Positions 33,424-40,113 of a stretch of DNA of 40,113 nucleotides are shown in pieces. The translations under genes were made by a program, and so were the position numbers. The stretch comes from Treponema sp. (lineage in GTDB: Bacteria; Spirochaetota; Spirochaetia; Treponematales; Breznakiellaceae), in NCBI GenBank assembly GCA_031288975.1, contig JAITQK010000076.1, positions 1-40,113 on the forward strand, given 5' to 3'. Numbering within the stretch: position 1 is the first letter of the stretch; the number at the start of each line of letters is the position of its first letter. Below the pieces are notes generated by a model that was given only the letters and a program-made list of their open reading frames with translations, had not been told where the DNA came from and ran no database searches.

Positions 33424-33481
33424 CTAAAACAATCACTTGACAGCGGATTCAAGGAGGTATAGACTCTAGTGTTATACACTC

Positions 33482-33542
33482 ATGGTTGCAACAAAGTCTT
33501 CCATAGAACTGAACATATATGGTTGTAACAAAACCTTCCATA
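33482..33542 (+). repeat. Two tandem 24-nt direct repeats in the rnf leader
   Basis: Copies at 33482-33505 and 33519-33542 match at 21 of 24 positions with a start-to-start distance of 37 nt. Each begins ATGGTTG and ends CTTCCATA, with TATGG/CCATA as weak inverted ends. They lie downstream of the predicted start of transcription and 114 nt or more before the rnfC ATG. Confidence 0.7.
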
Positions 33543-33655
33543 AATAATACGATTAAAAAATCTCACCATTAAACCGTATCAAAGAACTATGATGCTGGAG
33601 ACTAACGAGTATTAGGTCCTATGGTTTCGGTTTTTATTAAAAGGAGAAGCTTGGA

Positions 33656-35080
33656 ATGTCTGTAAGTACATTTAAGAGAGGCTTGCGTTTTCCTTCAACC
33701 CGAAAGGACGCTACCGAGGGAAAACCGGTAGATTTGACGCCGCCTCCGAAGCAGGTGATTATTCCCATTAATCAGCATCTTGGCGCGCCGAATCAGAGTC
33801 TCGTCAAGGTTGGGGACCGGGTTACCCGGGGGCAGAAAATTGCCGATGCGGCAAGTCCTGGCCCCATGACTGCGCCGGTTCATGCCTCTATTACGGGGAT
33901 TGTGAAGAAAATCGAGCCACATACCCAGTCGAATAACAGCGACGGGCCGTGTATCATTATCGAGGCTGCCCCTCCTGAAGAGGGCGCTCCTGATACGGTA
34001 TTGATGCCGCCTTTGGACCCGTTTACCTGCACCAAAGAGGAGGCCCTCAAACGGATTCGGGACGCGGGTATCGTGGGCATGGGGGGTGCGGGTTTCCCCA
34101 CCCATGTGAAACTGAATCCACCGCCGAATAAACGCATTGATTTCATCATTGCCGACGGCGCTGAATGTGAGCCATATCTCACCACCGATGAGGCGGTACT
34201 GACTGAAAAACCCCACCTTCTGGTGAAGGGGCTTGCCATTGTGATGAAGATTACCGGGGTGAACCGGGCCATCATTGGGATGGAGGACAACAAGGAAAAG
34301 CTTATTCCCATGATCGAGCGGGAAGTCCGGCTGGGGGAGTATCCAGGGGACATCCAGGTGGGGCTTTGTAAGACCCGCTACCCCCAGGGAGGAGAAAAAC
34401 TGCTCATCACTGCCCTGACCGGCAGAGAGGTGCCTTCTGGCGGGCTTCCGGCAGACGCGGGCTGCATCGTCCAGAACGTGGGAACCCTGGTGGCCATTGC
34501 CGAAGCCTTTACCCTGGGGAAGCCTCTGATTGACCGGGACCTCACGGTGAGCGGCAATGCCTGCAAGACCCCCCGGAACATCCGAGCTCCCATTGGTACG
34601 CTGATCCCGGACCTGCCCCCGGAATTTATAGACGTTGATTACGGTAAACTCAAGCGGATCCTCTTTGGCGGTCCCATGATGGGCAGTTCCGTGCCGAATC
34701 TGCTGATTCCGATTCAGAAAAACACCTCGGGGATCATCCTCATGACCGCGGAAGAAACCGCTGCGGTTGCCGAAAGTCCCTGTATCCGGTGCGGACGCTG
34801 TCTCAGGAACTGCTCCTGCCGGCTCTCGCCGGTGATCATGAACATGGCCCTGGAAGCGGGGGACTTGGACGAAGCGGTCAAGGCAGGACTCATGGATTGT
34901 ATTGAATGTGGGGCTTGCACCTACATGTGTCCTGCCCGGATTAAACTGGTGCAGCGGTTCAGAGTGGGGAAGGGACGCTTACGCGCCCGGCAGCAAGCTC
35001 AACAGGCTCAACAGGCCCAGAAAGCAGCGGCAGAGCAGAAAAACGCTCAGGCGGGCGCCCCGGCCCCGACGCGTACCTAA
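33656..35080 (+). CDS. rnfC: Electron transport complex subunit RnfC
   Basis: Peripheral NADH-binding subunit of the Rnf complex, which couples ferredoxin oxidation and NAD reduction to Na+ or H+ export across the inner membrane. 474 residues. N-terminal part begins FKRGLRFP...ATEGKPV; a GMGGAGFPTHVKL segment (about 141-153) belongs to the NAD/FMN-binding fold. Two [4Fe-4S] clusters follow: Cys376, 379, 382, 386 (CIRCGRCLRNC) and Cys415, 418, 421, 425 (CIECGACTYMCP). The tail is Gln/Ala-rich (QQAQQAQQAQ). First gene of the operon, AGGAG before ATG 33656. The order rnfCDGEAB is common in anaerobes. Confidence 0.96.
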   Translation: MSVSTFKRGLRFPSTRKDATEGKPVDLTPPPKQVIIPINQHLGAPNQSLVKVGDRVTRGQKIADAASPGPMTAPVHASITGIVKKIEPHTQSNNSDGPCIIIEAAPPEEGAPDTVLMPPLDPFTCTKEEALKRIRDAGIVGMGGAGFPTHVKLNPPPNKRIDFIIADGAECEPYLTTDEAVLTEKPHLLVKGLAIVMKITGVNRAIIGMEDNKEKLIPMIEREVRLGEYPGDIQVGLCKTRYPQGGEKLLITALTGREVPSGGLPADAGCIVQNVGTLVAIAEAFTLGKPLIDRDLTVSGNACKTPRNIRAPIGTLIPDLPPEFIDVDYGKLKRILFGGPMMGSSVPNLLIPIQKNTSGIILMTAEETAAVAESPCIRCGRCLRNCSCRLSPVIMNMALEAGDLDEAVKAGLMDCIECGACTYMCPARIKLVQRFRVGKGRLRARQQAQQAQQAQKAAAEQKNAQAGAPAPTRT

Positions 35081-35095
35081 AGGAAAGGAGTTCTT

Positions 35096-36097
35096 ATGGC
35101 AGAAAATAACCAACAGCCCTTGCTGTTTCTTTCATCCAGTCCGCATATTGTTTCTCCGGTTACCACCCAGCAGCTCATGGTACATGTGCTTATCGCCTTG
35201 GCGCCGGTATCGATTTTCGGCGTTGTCATTTTTGGCGTGCCTGCACTGTTAAATATCCTGGTCTCGATGGTAACGGCGGTGGTTGCAGAAGCCCTGTTTC
35301 GGTGTATCACTAAACAGGATATCCGTATTAAAGACGGTTCTGCAGCGATAACCGGGCTGCTCCTGGCCCTGGTAATCCCCCCCTCAACCCCCCTCTGGAT
35401 GACCATCCTGGGGGCGATTTTCGCTATCGTCATTGCCAAGGAGTTCTTTGGCGGGCTTGGGGCCAACGTGTTCAACCCCGCCCTCGTCGGCAGGGCCTTC
35501 CTTATCATGAGCTTCCCTGCGGCGATCACCACCTGGACCCGTCCAGACGGCGTAACTGGCCCAACTCCCTTGGGCATCGTCAAGCTGGGAGGTACCATCC
35601 TGGATGTGGGAGCGGATTTCGGCATTGATCCGGTTACCTATGGCGGGGTCCTCAAAACCCTGTTCCTGGGCAACTACGCCGGGTGTATCGGTGAAACCTC
35701 TATACTGCTGATCCTGGTGGGCGCGGTGTACCTCCTCGTGGTCAAGGCCATGGATTGGCGGGCTCCTGCGGCCATGGTGGGCGCCACGCTCATCCTGTCC
35801 GCCCTGCTGGGGATGGACCCACTCTTTGCCCTTTTGAGCGGCGGCGTGTGTTTCGGCGCGGTGTTCATGGTTACTGACTATGTGTCCGCACCGCTTACCG
35901 CCAATGGTAAATTCATCTTTGGGTGCGGCGCGGGGATCATCACGGTGCTTATCAGGAAGTGGGGCAATTACCCTGAAGGGGTTACCTACGGCATCCTCAT
36001 GATGAATGCCCTCACGCCCTTCCTCAACCGGTTGCTGCAGAAGAAATACGGCTATGTGCCGCCAAAAAAGCCTGAAGCAAAGGGGGCTGCAAAATGA
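35096..36097 (+). CDS. rnfD: Electron transport complex subunit RnfD
   Basis: Inner-membrane subunit carrying a covalently bound FMN. 333 residues with about nine hydrophobic segments. The FMN attachment site is recognisable as Thr157 in DGVTGPTPLG (RnfD proteins usually read SGATPL). GGLGANVFNPALVGRAFL is another conserved block. Starts 15 nt after rnfC with AGGAG (35087). The last 4 nt overlap the rnfG start. Confidence 0.95.
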   Translation: MAENNQQPLLFLSSSPHIVSPVTTQQLMVHVLIALAPVSIFGVVIFGVPALLNILVSMVTAVVAEALFRCITKQDIRIKDGSAAITGLLLALVIPPSTPLWMTILGAIFAIVIAKEFFGGLGANVFNPALVGRAFLIMSFPAAITTWTRPDGVTGPTPLGIVKLGGTILDVGADFGIDPVTYGGVLKTLFLGNYAGCIGETSILLILVGAVYLLVVKAMDWRAPAAMVGATLILSALLGMDPLFALLSGGVCFGAVFMVTDYVSAPLTANGKFIFGCGAGIITVLIRKWGNYPEGVTYGILMMNALTPFLNRLLQKKYGYVPPKKPEAKGAAK

Positions 36098-36681
36098 AGG
36101 ATATGTTAAAACTCGGTATTGTGCTGGCCCTGTATGCCACGGCGGCTTGCGTGGGTCTTGCGTTTGTGTATTCCGGTACTGAAAAAGTCATTGCCGAACG
36201 GCAAGCAGCGGATTTGAACGCGGCCCTGCAGGAACTCTTTCCCCAGGCCGATAGTTTCACGGATATTACCGGAGACCTCACGAGTCCCAATCCCCTGGTC
36301 GCCTTTGAATCCCAGTACGAGGCGCGGCAGAACAACGCGATCATAGGCGTTGCGGTTCGGGCTTCCACGGGCAGCTATGGCGGCCCCATCAAGGTCCTGG
36401 TAGGGGTCGGGGTTGACAACAAGCTCAGCAGGATTAAGGTGCTGGAGCATCAGGATACCCCGGGACTCGGGGCAAACGCCGGTTCTCCTACCTACTACGT
36501 GGATAAGCCCAACAAACTCACCTTTTACGGTCAGTTTGAAGGAAAATCCATCACCGATGCCTTTGAACCCCAAGCAGATGTTGTGGCCATCACCGCCGCC
36601 ACTATTACCAGCCGGGCCGTTTCCTCGGTTGCTAAGGCTTCAGGCTCCGCGGCTGCCGCATGGCTCGCCGTACATAAATAG
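36094..36681 (+). CDS. rnfG: Electron transport complex subunit RnfG
   Basis: Subunit with a single membrane helix (residues 7-25) and a periplasmic FMN domain. 195 residues. The covalent FMN is expected on Thr170 in ITAATITS; in other RnfG proteins the motif is SGATITS, so the Gly is replaced by Ala. LEHQDTPGLGANAGSPTYY (about 117-135) is the other family block. ATGA overlap with rnfD ensures coupling. Follows rnfD and precedes rnfE as in many rnf operons. Confidence 0.93.
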   Translation: MKDMLKLGIVLALYATAACVGLAFVYSGTEKVIAERQAADLNAALQELFPQADSFTDITGDLTSPNPLVAFESQYEARQNNAIIGVAVRASTGSYGGPIKVLVGVGVDNKLSRIKVLEHQDTPGLGANAGSPTYYVDKPNKLTFYGQFEGKSITDAFEPQADVVAITAATITSRAVSSVAKASGSAAAAWLAVHK

Positions 36682-36693
36682 GGAGGTTCCTTC

Positions 36694-37326
36694 ATGAAAC
36701 TATTCAGAATCTTCACCAACGGCCTGGTACGGGAGAATCCCCTCCTCATGCTGATGATAGGGCTGTGCTCATCCCTGGCGGTAACCACCAGTGTTGCCAA
36801 TGGGATCGGCATGGGACTGTCCATGACCTTCGTGCTCCTCATGTCAGAAGTGGTCATCAGCATCTTCAGGAAGCTCATTCCCGATTCCATCCGTATCCCG
36901 GTGTTCATCATTGTCATTGCCGCCTTTACCACGGTCATTGACTACGTGTTAAAAGCCTATTTCCCGGATCTTTCCAAGGCCATGGGGGTGTTCATTCCCC
37001 TCATCGTCGTGAACTGCATCATCATGGGCCGGGTTGAATCCTTTGCCTCAAAACAGGGTATCATTAATGTCATCCCCGACGCCCTGGGCATGGGCCTGGG
37101 CTATACCTGGGTACTAACTGGCATCGCCGTGGTCCGGGAACTCCTGGGAGGCGGAACCCTCCTGGGTATCCAGATCCTCCCTGAAAGTTACCAGCCCATC
37201 CTGTTTTTCGTCCTGCCTCCGGGCGGATTCTGTGTGTTCGGCCTGTTTATCAGCCTGAACCTGTACATCCAGTCCCGGTTAAAACCCCTGGCGCCAGAAC
37301 TTGAGAAGGGAGAACAAGCAGCATGA
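36694..37326 (+). CDS. rnfE: Electron transport complex subunit RnfE
   Basis: Integral membrane subunit, one of the pair (with RnfA) of six-helix proteins that form the ion channel and cradle a [2Fe-2S] cluster. 210 residues; hydrophobic throughout, with the NGLVRENPLLMLMIGLCSSLAVTTS start and VNCIIMGRVESFA conserved. The Cys in each family block (LCSSLA, VNCIIM) suits the cluster ligands. Follows rnfG after 12 nt with GGAGG; overlaps rnfA by 4 nt. Confidence 0.95.
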   Translation: MKLFRIFTNGLVRENPLLMLMIGLCSSLAVTTSVANGIGMGLSMTFVLLMSEVVISIFRKLIPDSIRIPVFIIVIAAFTTVIDYVLKAYFPDLSKAMGVFIPLIVVNCIIMGRVESFASKQGIINVIPDALGMGLGYTWVLTGIAVVRELLGGGTLLGIQILPESYQPILFFVLPPGGFCVFGLFISLNLYIQSRLKPLAPELEKGEQAA

Positions 37327-37898
37327 CTCTGTTTAAAATTTTTATTTCAGCCTTTTTGATCGATAACGTGATTCTCATGCGGTTCCTTGCCCTCTGTCCC
37401 TTTATCGGGATGAGTACCGATGAGGATAAATCCATTGGCATGGGCCTGGCGGTTACCTTTGTTACCGTACTGGCAACCTGCGTTACCTGGCCCATCTATA
37501 AGTTCATCCTGGAACCCTTGGGGCTGGTGTTTCTGCAAATCCTGGTTTTCATCCTGGTTATCGCGGCCCTGGTTCAGCTCGTGGAATTCTACCTGAAAAA
37601 GACGGCGCCTGCCCTCTATGGGTCTATGGGTATATACCTTGCCCTGATTACTACCAACTGCGCCATCCTCGCGGTTACTTTTGACAACATCAGCAACGGG
37701 TATAACTTCATCGAATCCGTGGTGTACGCCATCGGGGTGGCCATGGGATTCCTCTTGTCCTTGCTGCTCCTGGCGGGAATCCGAAAGCGGATCCGCACGA
37801 GTCCTATCCCAGCGTTCTTGCATGGACGGCCCATCCTCTTCATTACTGCGGGCCTCATGTCCATGGCCTTTGCGGGTTTCTCTGGATTGGTTAAATAG
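37323..37898 (+). CDS. rnfA: Electron transport complex subunit RnfA
   Basis: Six-helix membrane subunit paired with RnfE. 191 residues; FLIDNVILMRFLALCPFIGMS opens the protein and TTNCAILAV (about 108-116) matches the RnfA/RnfE cluster-binding pattern; both contain single Cys residues that would ligate the [2Fe-2S] cluster. ATGA overlap with rnfE. Precedes rnfB by 9 nt with GGGGGAT. Confidence 0.95.
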   Translation: MTLFKIFISAFLIDNVILMRFLALCPFIGMSTDEDKSIGMGLAVTFVTVLATCVTWPIYKFILEPLGLVFLQILVFILVIAALVQLVEFYLKKTAPALYGSMGIYLALITTNCAILAVTFDNISNGYNFIESVVYAIGVAMGFLLSLLLLAGIRKRIRTSPIPAFLHGRPILFITAGLMSMAFAGFSGLVK

Positions 37899-37906
37899 GG
37901 GGATAT

Positions 37907-38737
37907 ATGAACATTGTACTAATTACCGCCCTTTTTGCCGTACTGCTGGCGTTTGTCCTGGGTTTAGCCCTGGGGTTTTTCAAGGAATTCTTCAAGGTTG
38001 AAGAGGACCCGTTGAAAGGCAAGGTCCGTGAGGCCCTGCCCGGAGCTAACTGCGGGGCCTGCGGGTTTCCTGGTTGTGATGGGTACGCCGGGGCAGTGGC
38101 TTCTGGTCAAGCGGAAATCAACCGCTGTTCTGTGGGCGGCGCGGCAGTGGCAAAACAGCTTTCCGCCCTCATGGGGGTAAGCGGCGCGTCGGTCGTGCCG
38201 GTGATAGGGGTGCTGGCCTGTCAGGGTTCCAAAGACCATGCCCGCCTCAAGGGGGAGTATGCGGGGCTGCAAACCTGCCGGGGGGCGAAGCTCTCCGCCG
38301 GGGGCACCAAGCTCTGCGCCTGGGGCTGCCTGGGCTTCGGGGACTGTGTAAAAAGCTGCCAATTCGGTGCTCTCAGCATGGGGGCTAACGGGCTTCCCCA
38401 GATCGATACCCAGCTCTGCAAGGGCTGCAAGGGCTGCATGGCTGAGTGCCCCCAGCAGCTCATCCAGGTGCTTCCCATGGACCGGAAGGGAGCTGTGACG
38501 CTGTGCTCCAACCGGAATCCCCTCAAGGCCCAAGTGAAGAAGACCTGCGATGTTGGCTGTATCAAGTGCGAGCTGTGCGTGAAGAACTGCCCTGAAAAGT
38601 GTATCACCATGGAAAACGGTATTCCCAAGGTGGATTACGCCAAATGTACTTCCTGCGGGACTTGTGTTGCCAAGTGTCCGATGAAGGTGCTTAAGGTGGT
38701 TCAGGAGGGTCGTTTTATCGAGGCGAGTGCGGTGTAA
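37907..38737 (+). CDS. rnfB: Electron transport complex subunit RnfB
   Basis: Ferredoxin-accepting iron-sulfur subunit. 276 residues: an N-terminal membrane helix (about 3-24), the special [4Fe-4S] site GANCGACGFPGCDGYAGAV (about 47-65), and downstream ferredoxin-type clusters, including CKGCKGCMAECPQQ and the pair CIKCELCVKNCPEKC and CTSCGTCVAKCPMKV. Closing gene of the operon, so the complex is complete (C, D, G, E, A, B). No terminator with U-tract is obvious after it; a palindromic repeat at 38767-38852 takes the place. Confidence 0.95.
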   Translation: MNIVLITALFAVLLAFVLGLALGFFKEFFKVEEDPLKGKVREALPGANCGACGFPGCDGYAGAVASGQAEINRCSVGGAAVAKQLSALMGVSGASVVPVIGVLACQGSKDHARLKGEYAGLQTCRGAKLSAGGTKLCAWGCLGFGDCVKSCQFGALSMGANGLPQIDTQLCKGCKGCMAECPQQLIQVLPMDRKGAVTLCSNRNPLKAQVKKTCDVGCIKCELCVKNCPEKCITMENGIPKVDYAKCTSCGTCVAKCPMKVLKVVQEGRFIEASAV

Positions 38738-38766
38738 AGCGGCAAGGCAATAAGTGAGTATCTTGT

Positions 38767-38852
38767 AACCGCGAAGTCGAATAAGTCAAAGAAGGAAAGA
38801 AAAACTACATTTAGTTATAAAAAACTTCTGCGACTTTCACGACTTTGTGGTT
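38767..38852. repeat. Imperfect palindromic repeat, copy 2
   Basis: Arms 38767-38794 and 38825-38852 are inverted repeats at 21 of 28 positions around a 30-nt AT-rich loop. Arms start AACCGCGAAGT and end GACTTTGTGGTT on the other side. Similar in type to the palindrome at 19468-19545 (both start AACC and contain AAGT). May act as a weak transcript end for rnf. Confidence 0.55.
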
Positions 38853-38911
38853 GTTTTATATTGGCAATTTCTCTCTTGACCACTCCCTTCCTGGGAACGT
38901 GCTGTCGGGTA

Positions 38912-38940
38912 TTGACAGAAAACGCCTTCTTTACTATATA
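38912..38940 (+). promoter_or_regulatory. Sigma-70-type promoter for the histidine kinase gene
   Basis: TTGACA (38912-38917), 17-nt spacer, TATATA (38935-38940): among the best matches in the window. Start near 38947, leader about 34 nt. Confidence 0.7.
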
Positions 38941-38980
38941 CTAAATTCACATTTTAGTCCCTTGGAGGACAACCCTAACC

Positions 38981-40113
38981 ATGCTGATATTATATTTCTT
39001 GATGATCCCTGCGGTATTGATGTTTTTGGTGGGTCTCTACTCTCTCTATGACAGCCGGAAAGCGCTCAAGGCAAATATTCCTTTGTATCTGTGCAGTTTT
39101 GGTTCGATGATCTGGACTGTCGGTATGTGGTTGTGCTACATGCAATTTTCGCCCTGGCTGAGTAAGCTGGGACTGTTTGTGGCTGAAGGGGTTACCTCCG
39201 CCGCGCTACCCATCATTACCTCCGCGATGTATCAAAAAAGTGACGCCTCAAAACTTGGAAAATATGGCCTGATTATTCAAAGCATCTTGTACCTGTTTTT
39301 TATGATTTTTCATTGCCTAGGGTACTATGTGAACGTAGAAAGTATAAATGGCGCCTTGGTCATGAGCGCCGGGGACAGTCCCATCTATTACGCATACATC
39401 TTGTTCAATGTATTGTCCCCCTTGCTCTGTATCGCCATATTATTGGAAATAGCAATCAAGATGCGTTTCAAGCGGGAATGGTATTTTTCATTAGCCCTCA
39501 TTCCCCTGTTTGTATTCGGCGATTACCTTTTGTACATCCGGTTCTTCGTGCCTGATTCGCGCCTCTTTGGATGCTTCGTACAAACTGCGATTGTAGTCGT
39601 ATTGTTTCTTTTTACCAAACAGTACAATATTCGTTTGATCGCAGATACCAAGGCCGCTGAGATTGTGTTTTCTACGGTACGGACCCCTTTTTTATTCGCC
39701 AGTTTTCAGGGGAACATCTTTTACGCCAATACTGGCGCCTTGGGATTTTTCGGCTTATCCCTGAAAGGAATCCGGGGAAAAACCCTGGGGGATTTGTTTC
39801 AATTTGAGGGTATCGCCCCAGGCGGGTTTATCCGCCACAGGGCTTCCGCGCCGGTACAGGATACGTACCGGGCTATCGCCCGCAATAACCAGGCCCTCTG
39901 TCACCTTACCGTCATGTACCAGTATGACAACTTTGACGAACTGTTGTGCGCGGTCATTGAGGTATCGGATGTTACCGAACGGGAACAGCTCATTTCCCAG
40001 CTTGAGCGGGAACGTCAGAATGCCGAGGCTGCGGTGGTGGCAAAAAGTAACTTCCTTGCCAACACCAGCCATGAGATCCGTACCCCCATGAACGCGATCC
40101 TGGGGATGGCGGA
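38981..40113 (+). CDS. Sensor histidine kinase, 3' end beyond the window
   Basis: 377 codons are visible from ATG 38981, which has GGAGG 12 bases ahead. The N-terminal part (about 1-215) holds about seven hydrophobic segments, a multi-span sensor region; a PAS-like domain follows (about 220-325, VRTPFLFASFQGNIFYANTGALGFFG), then a linker helix (DVTEREQLISQLERERQNAEAA) and the HisKA H-box SNFLANTSHEIRTPMNAILGMA with the phospho-accepting His. The ATPase domain and any receiver domains lie outside. The H-box form is typical of hybrid kinases. The ligand and partner regulator are unknown. It is monocistronic at its 5' end. Confidence 0.93.
   Translation, partial: MLILYFLMIPAVLMFLVGLYSLYDSRKALKANIPLYLCSFGSMIWTVGMWLCYMQFSPWLSKLGLFVAEGVTSAALPIITSAMYQKSDASKLGKYGLIIQSILYLFFMIFHCLGYYVNVESINGALVMSAGDSPIYYAYILFNVLSPLLCIAILLEIAIKMRFKREWYFSLALIPLFVFGDYLLYIRFFVPDSRLFGCFVQTAIVVVLFLFTKQYNIRLIADTKAAEIVFSTVRTPFLFASFQGNIFYANTGALGFFGLSLKGIRGKTLGDLFQFEGIAPGGFIRHRASAPVQDTYRAIARNNQALCHLTVMYQYDNFDELLCAVIEVSDVTEREQLISQLERERQNAEAAVVAKSNFLANTSHEIRTPMNAILGMA

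Noticed and set aside
33436-33466. TTGACA at 33436 as the -35 of the rnf promoter
   Set aside because: The matching -10 positions are poor, and the AAGGAGG sequence would fall inside the spacer. The upstream TATACA/TATAAT pair fits better.

Overview
This window looks like chromosome from a spirochaete of the genus Treponema, of roughly even base composition. The clade is an inference: the mix of a complete rnf operon, moderate GC and treponeme-type gene order would suit the termite-gut treponemes, but nothing here proves a species. No rRNA or tRNA gene was found.

Layout. 1-3380: the 3' part of clpX and a full lon protease gene in one operon. 3418-7748: a strong promoter, then the ribosome/membrane-biogenesis block rpmH-rnpA-yidD-yidC-jag and an exported protein of unknown function. 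7774-9815: an NlpC/P60 cell-wall hydrolase and a uracil/xanthine permease. 9862-12899: an aminotransferase overlapping a solute-binding-type lipoprotein gene, then a small unknown gene. 12991-15067: a PilZ-like protein overlapping a TPR protein. 15064-19230 (minus strand): a lipoprotein, an outer-membrane-type barrel protein and an MFS transporter. 19231-19781: a promoter-rich spacer with repeats. 19782-24124 (plus strand): a second lipoprotein/barrel pair, clearly paralogous to the first, followed by a metallo-beta-lactamase-fold hydrolase. 24121-28194: an NFACT (RqcH-like) gene, a GH3/NagZ-like lipoprotein gene with a suspicious poly-T tract, a pseudouridine synthase and a FlK-like thioesterase. 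28202-33257: a GH57-like protein, groES, a sigma-70 factor, a HigA-like HTH protein and a second sigma-70 factor. 33395-38737: a long regulated-looking leader and the complete rnfCDGEAB operon. 38912-end: a sensor histidine kinase cut by the window edge.

How the genes work together. ClpX and Lon are AAA+ proteolysis; rpmH to jag links ribosomal RNA/protein maturation to membrane insertion; Rnf couples ferredoxin and NAD to an ion gradient and would serve an anaerobic energy metabolism. Two alternative sigma factors, an HTH protein, a PilZ protein and a histidine kinase give a regulatory flavour to the right and middle parts.

Most interesting: (1) two head-to-head copies of an undescribed lipoprotein + barrel gene pair, each followed by a different third gene; (2) a solitary, perfect-looking 32-nt type I-C CRISPR repeat that supplies the last codons of the NFACT gene, and a second CRISPR-like sequence sharing its 12-nt 3' handle just upstream of the plus-strand lipoprotein gene, so that the two bracket the plus-strand cassette; (3) a GH57-family protein that appears to have lost both catalytic carboxylates; (4) a homopolymer tract that may switch a GH3 lipoprotein gene on and off; (5) an orphan HigA-like protein with a histone H1-like tail; (6) a 225-nt rnf leader with a palindromic operator and tandem repeats. 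No complete mobile element, CRISPR array or cas gene is present.
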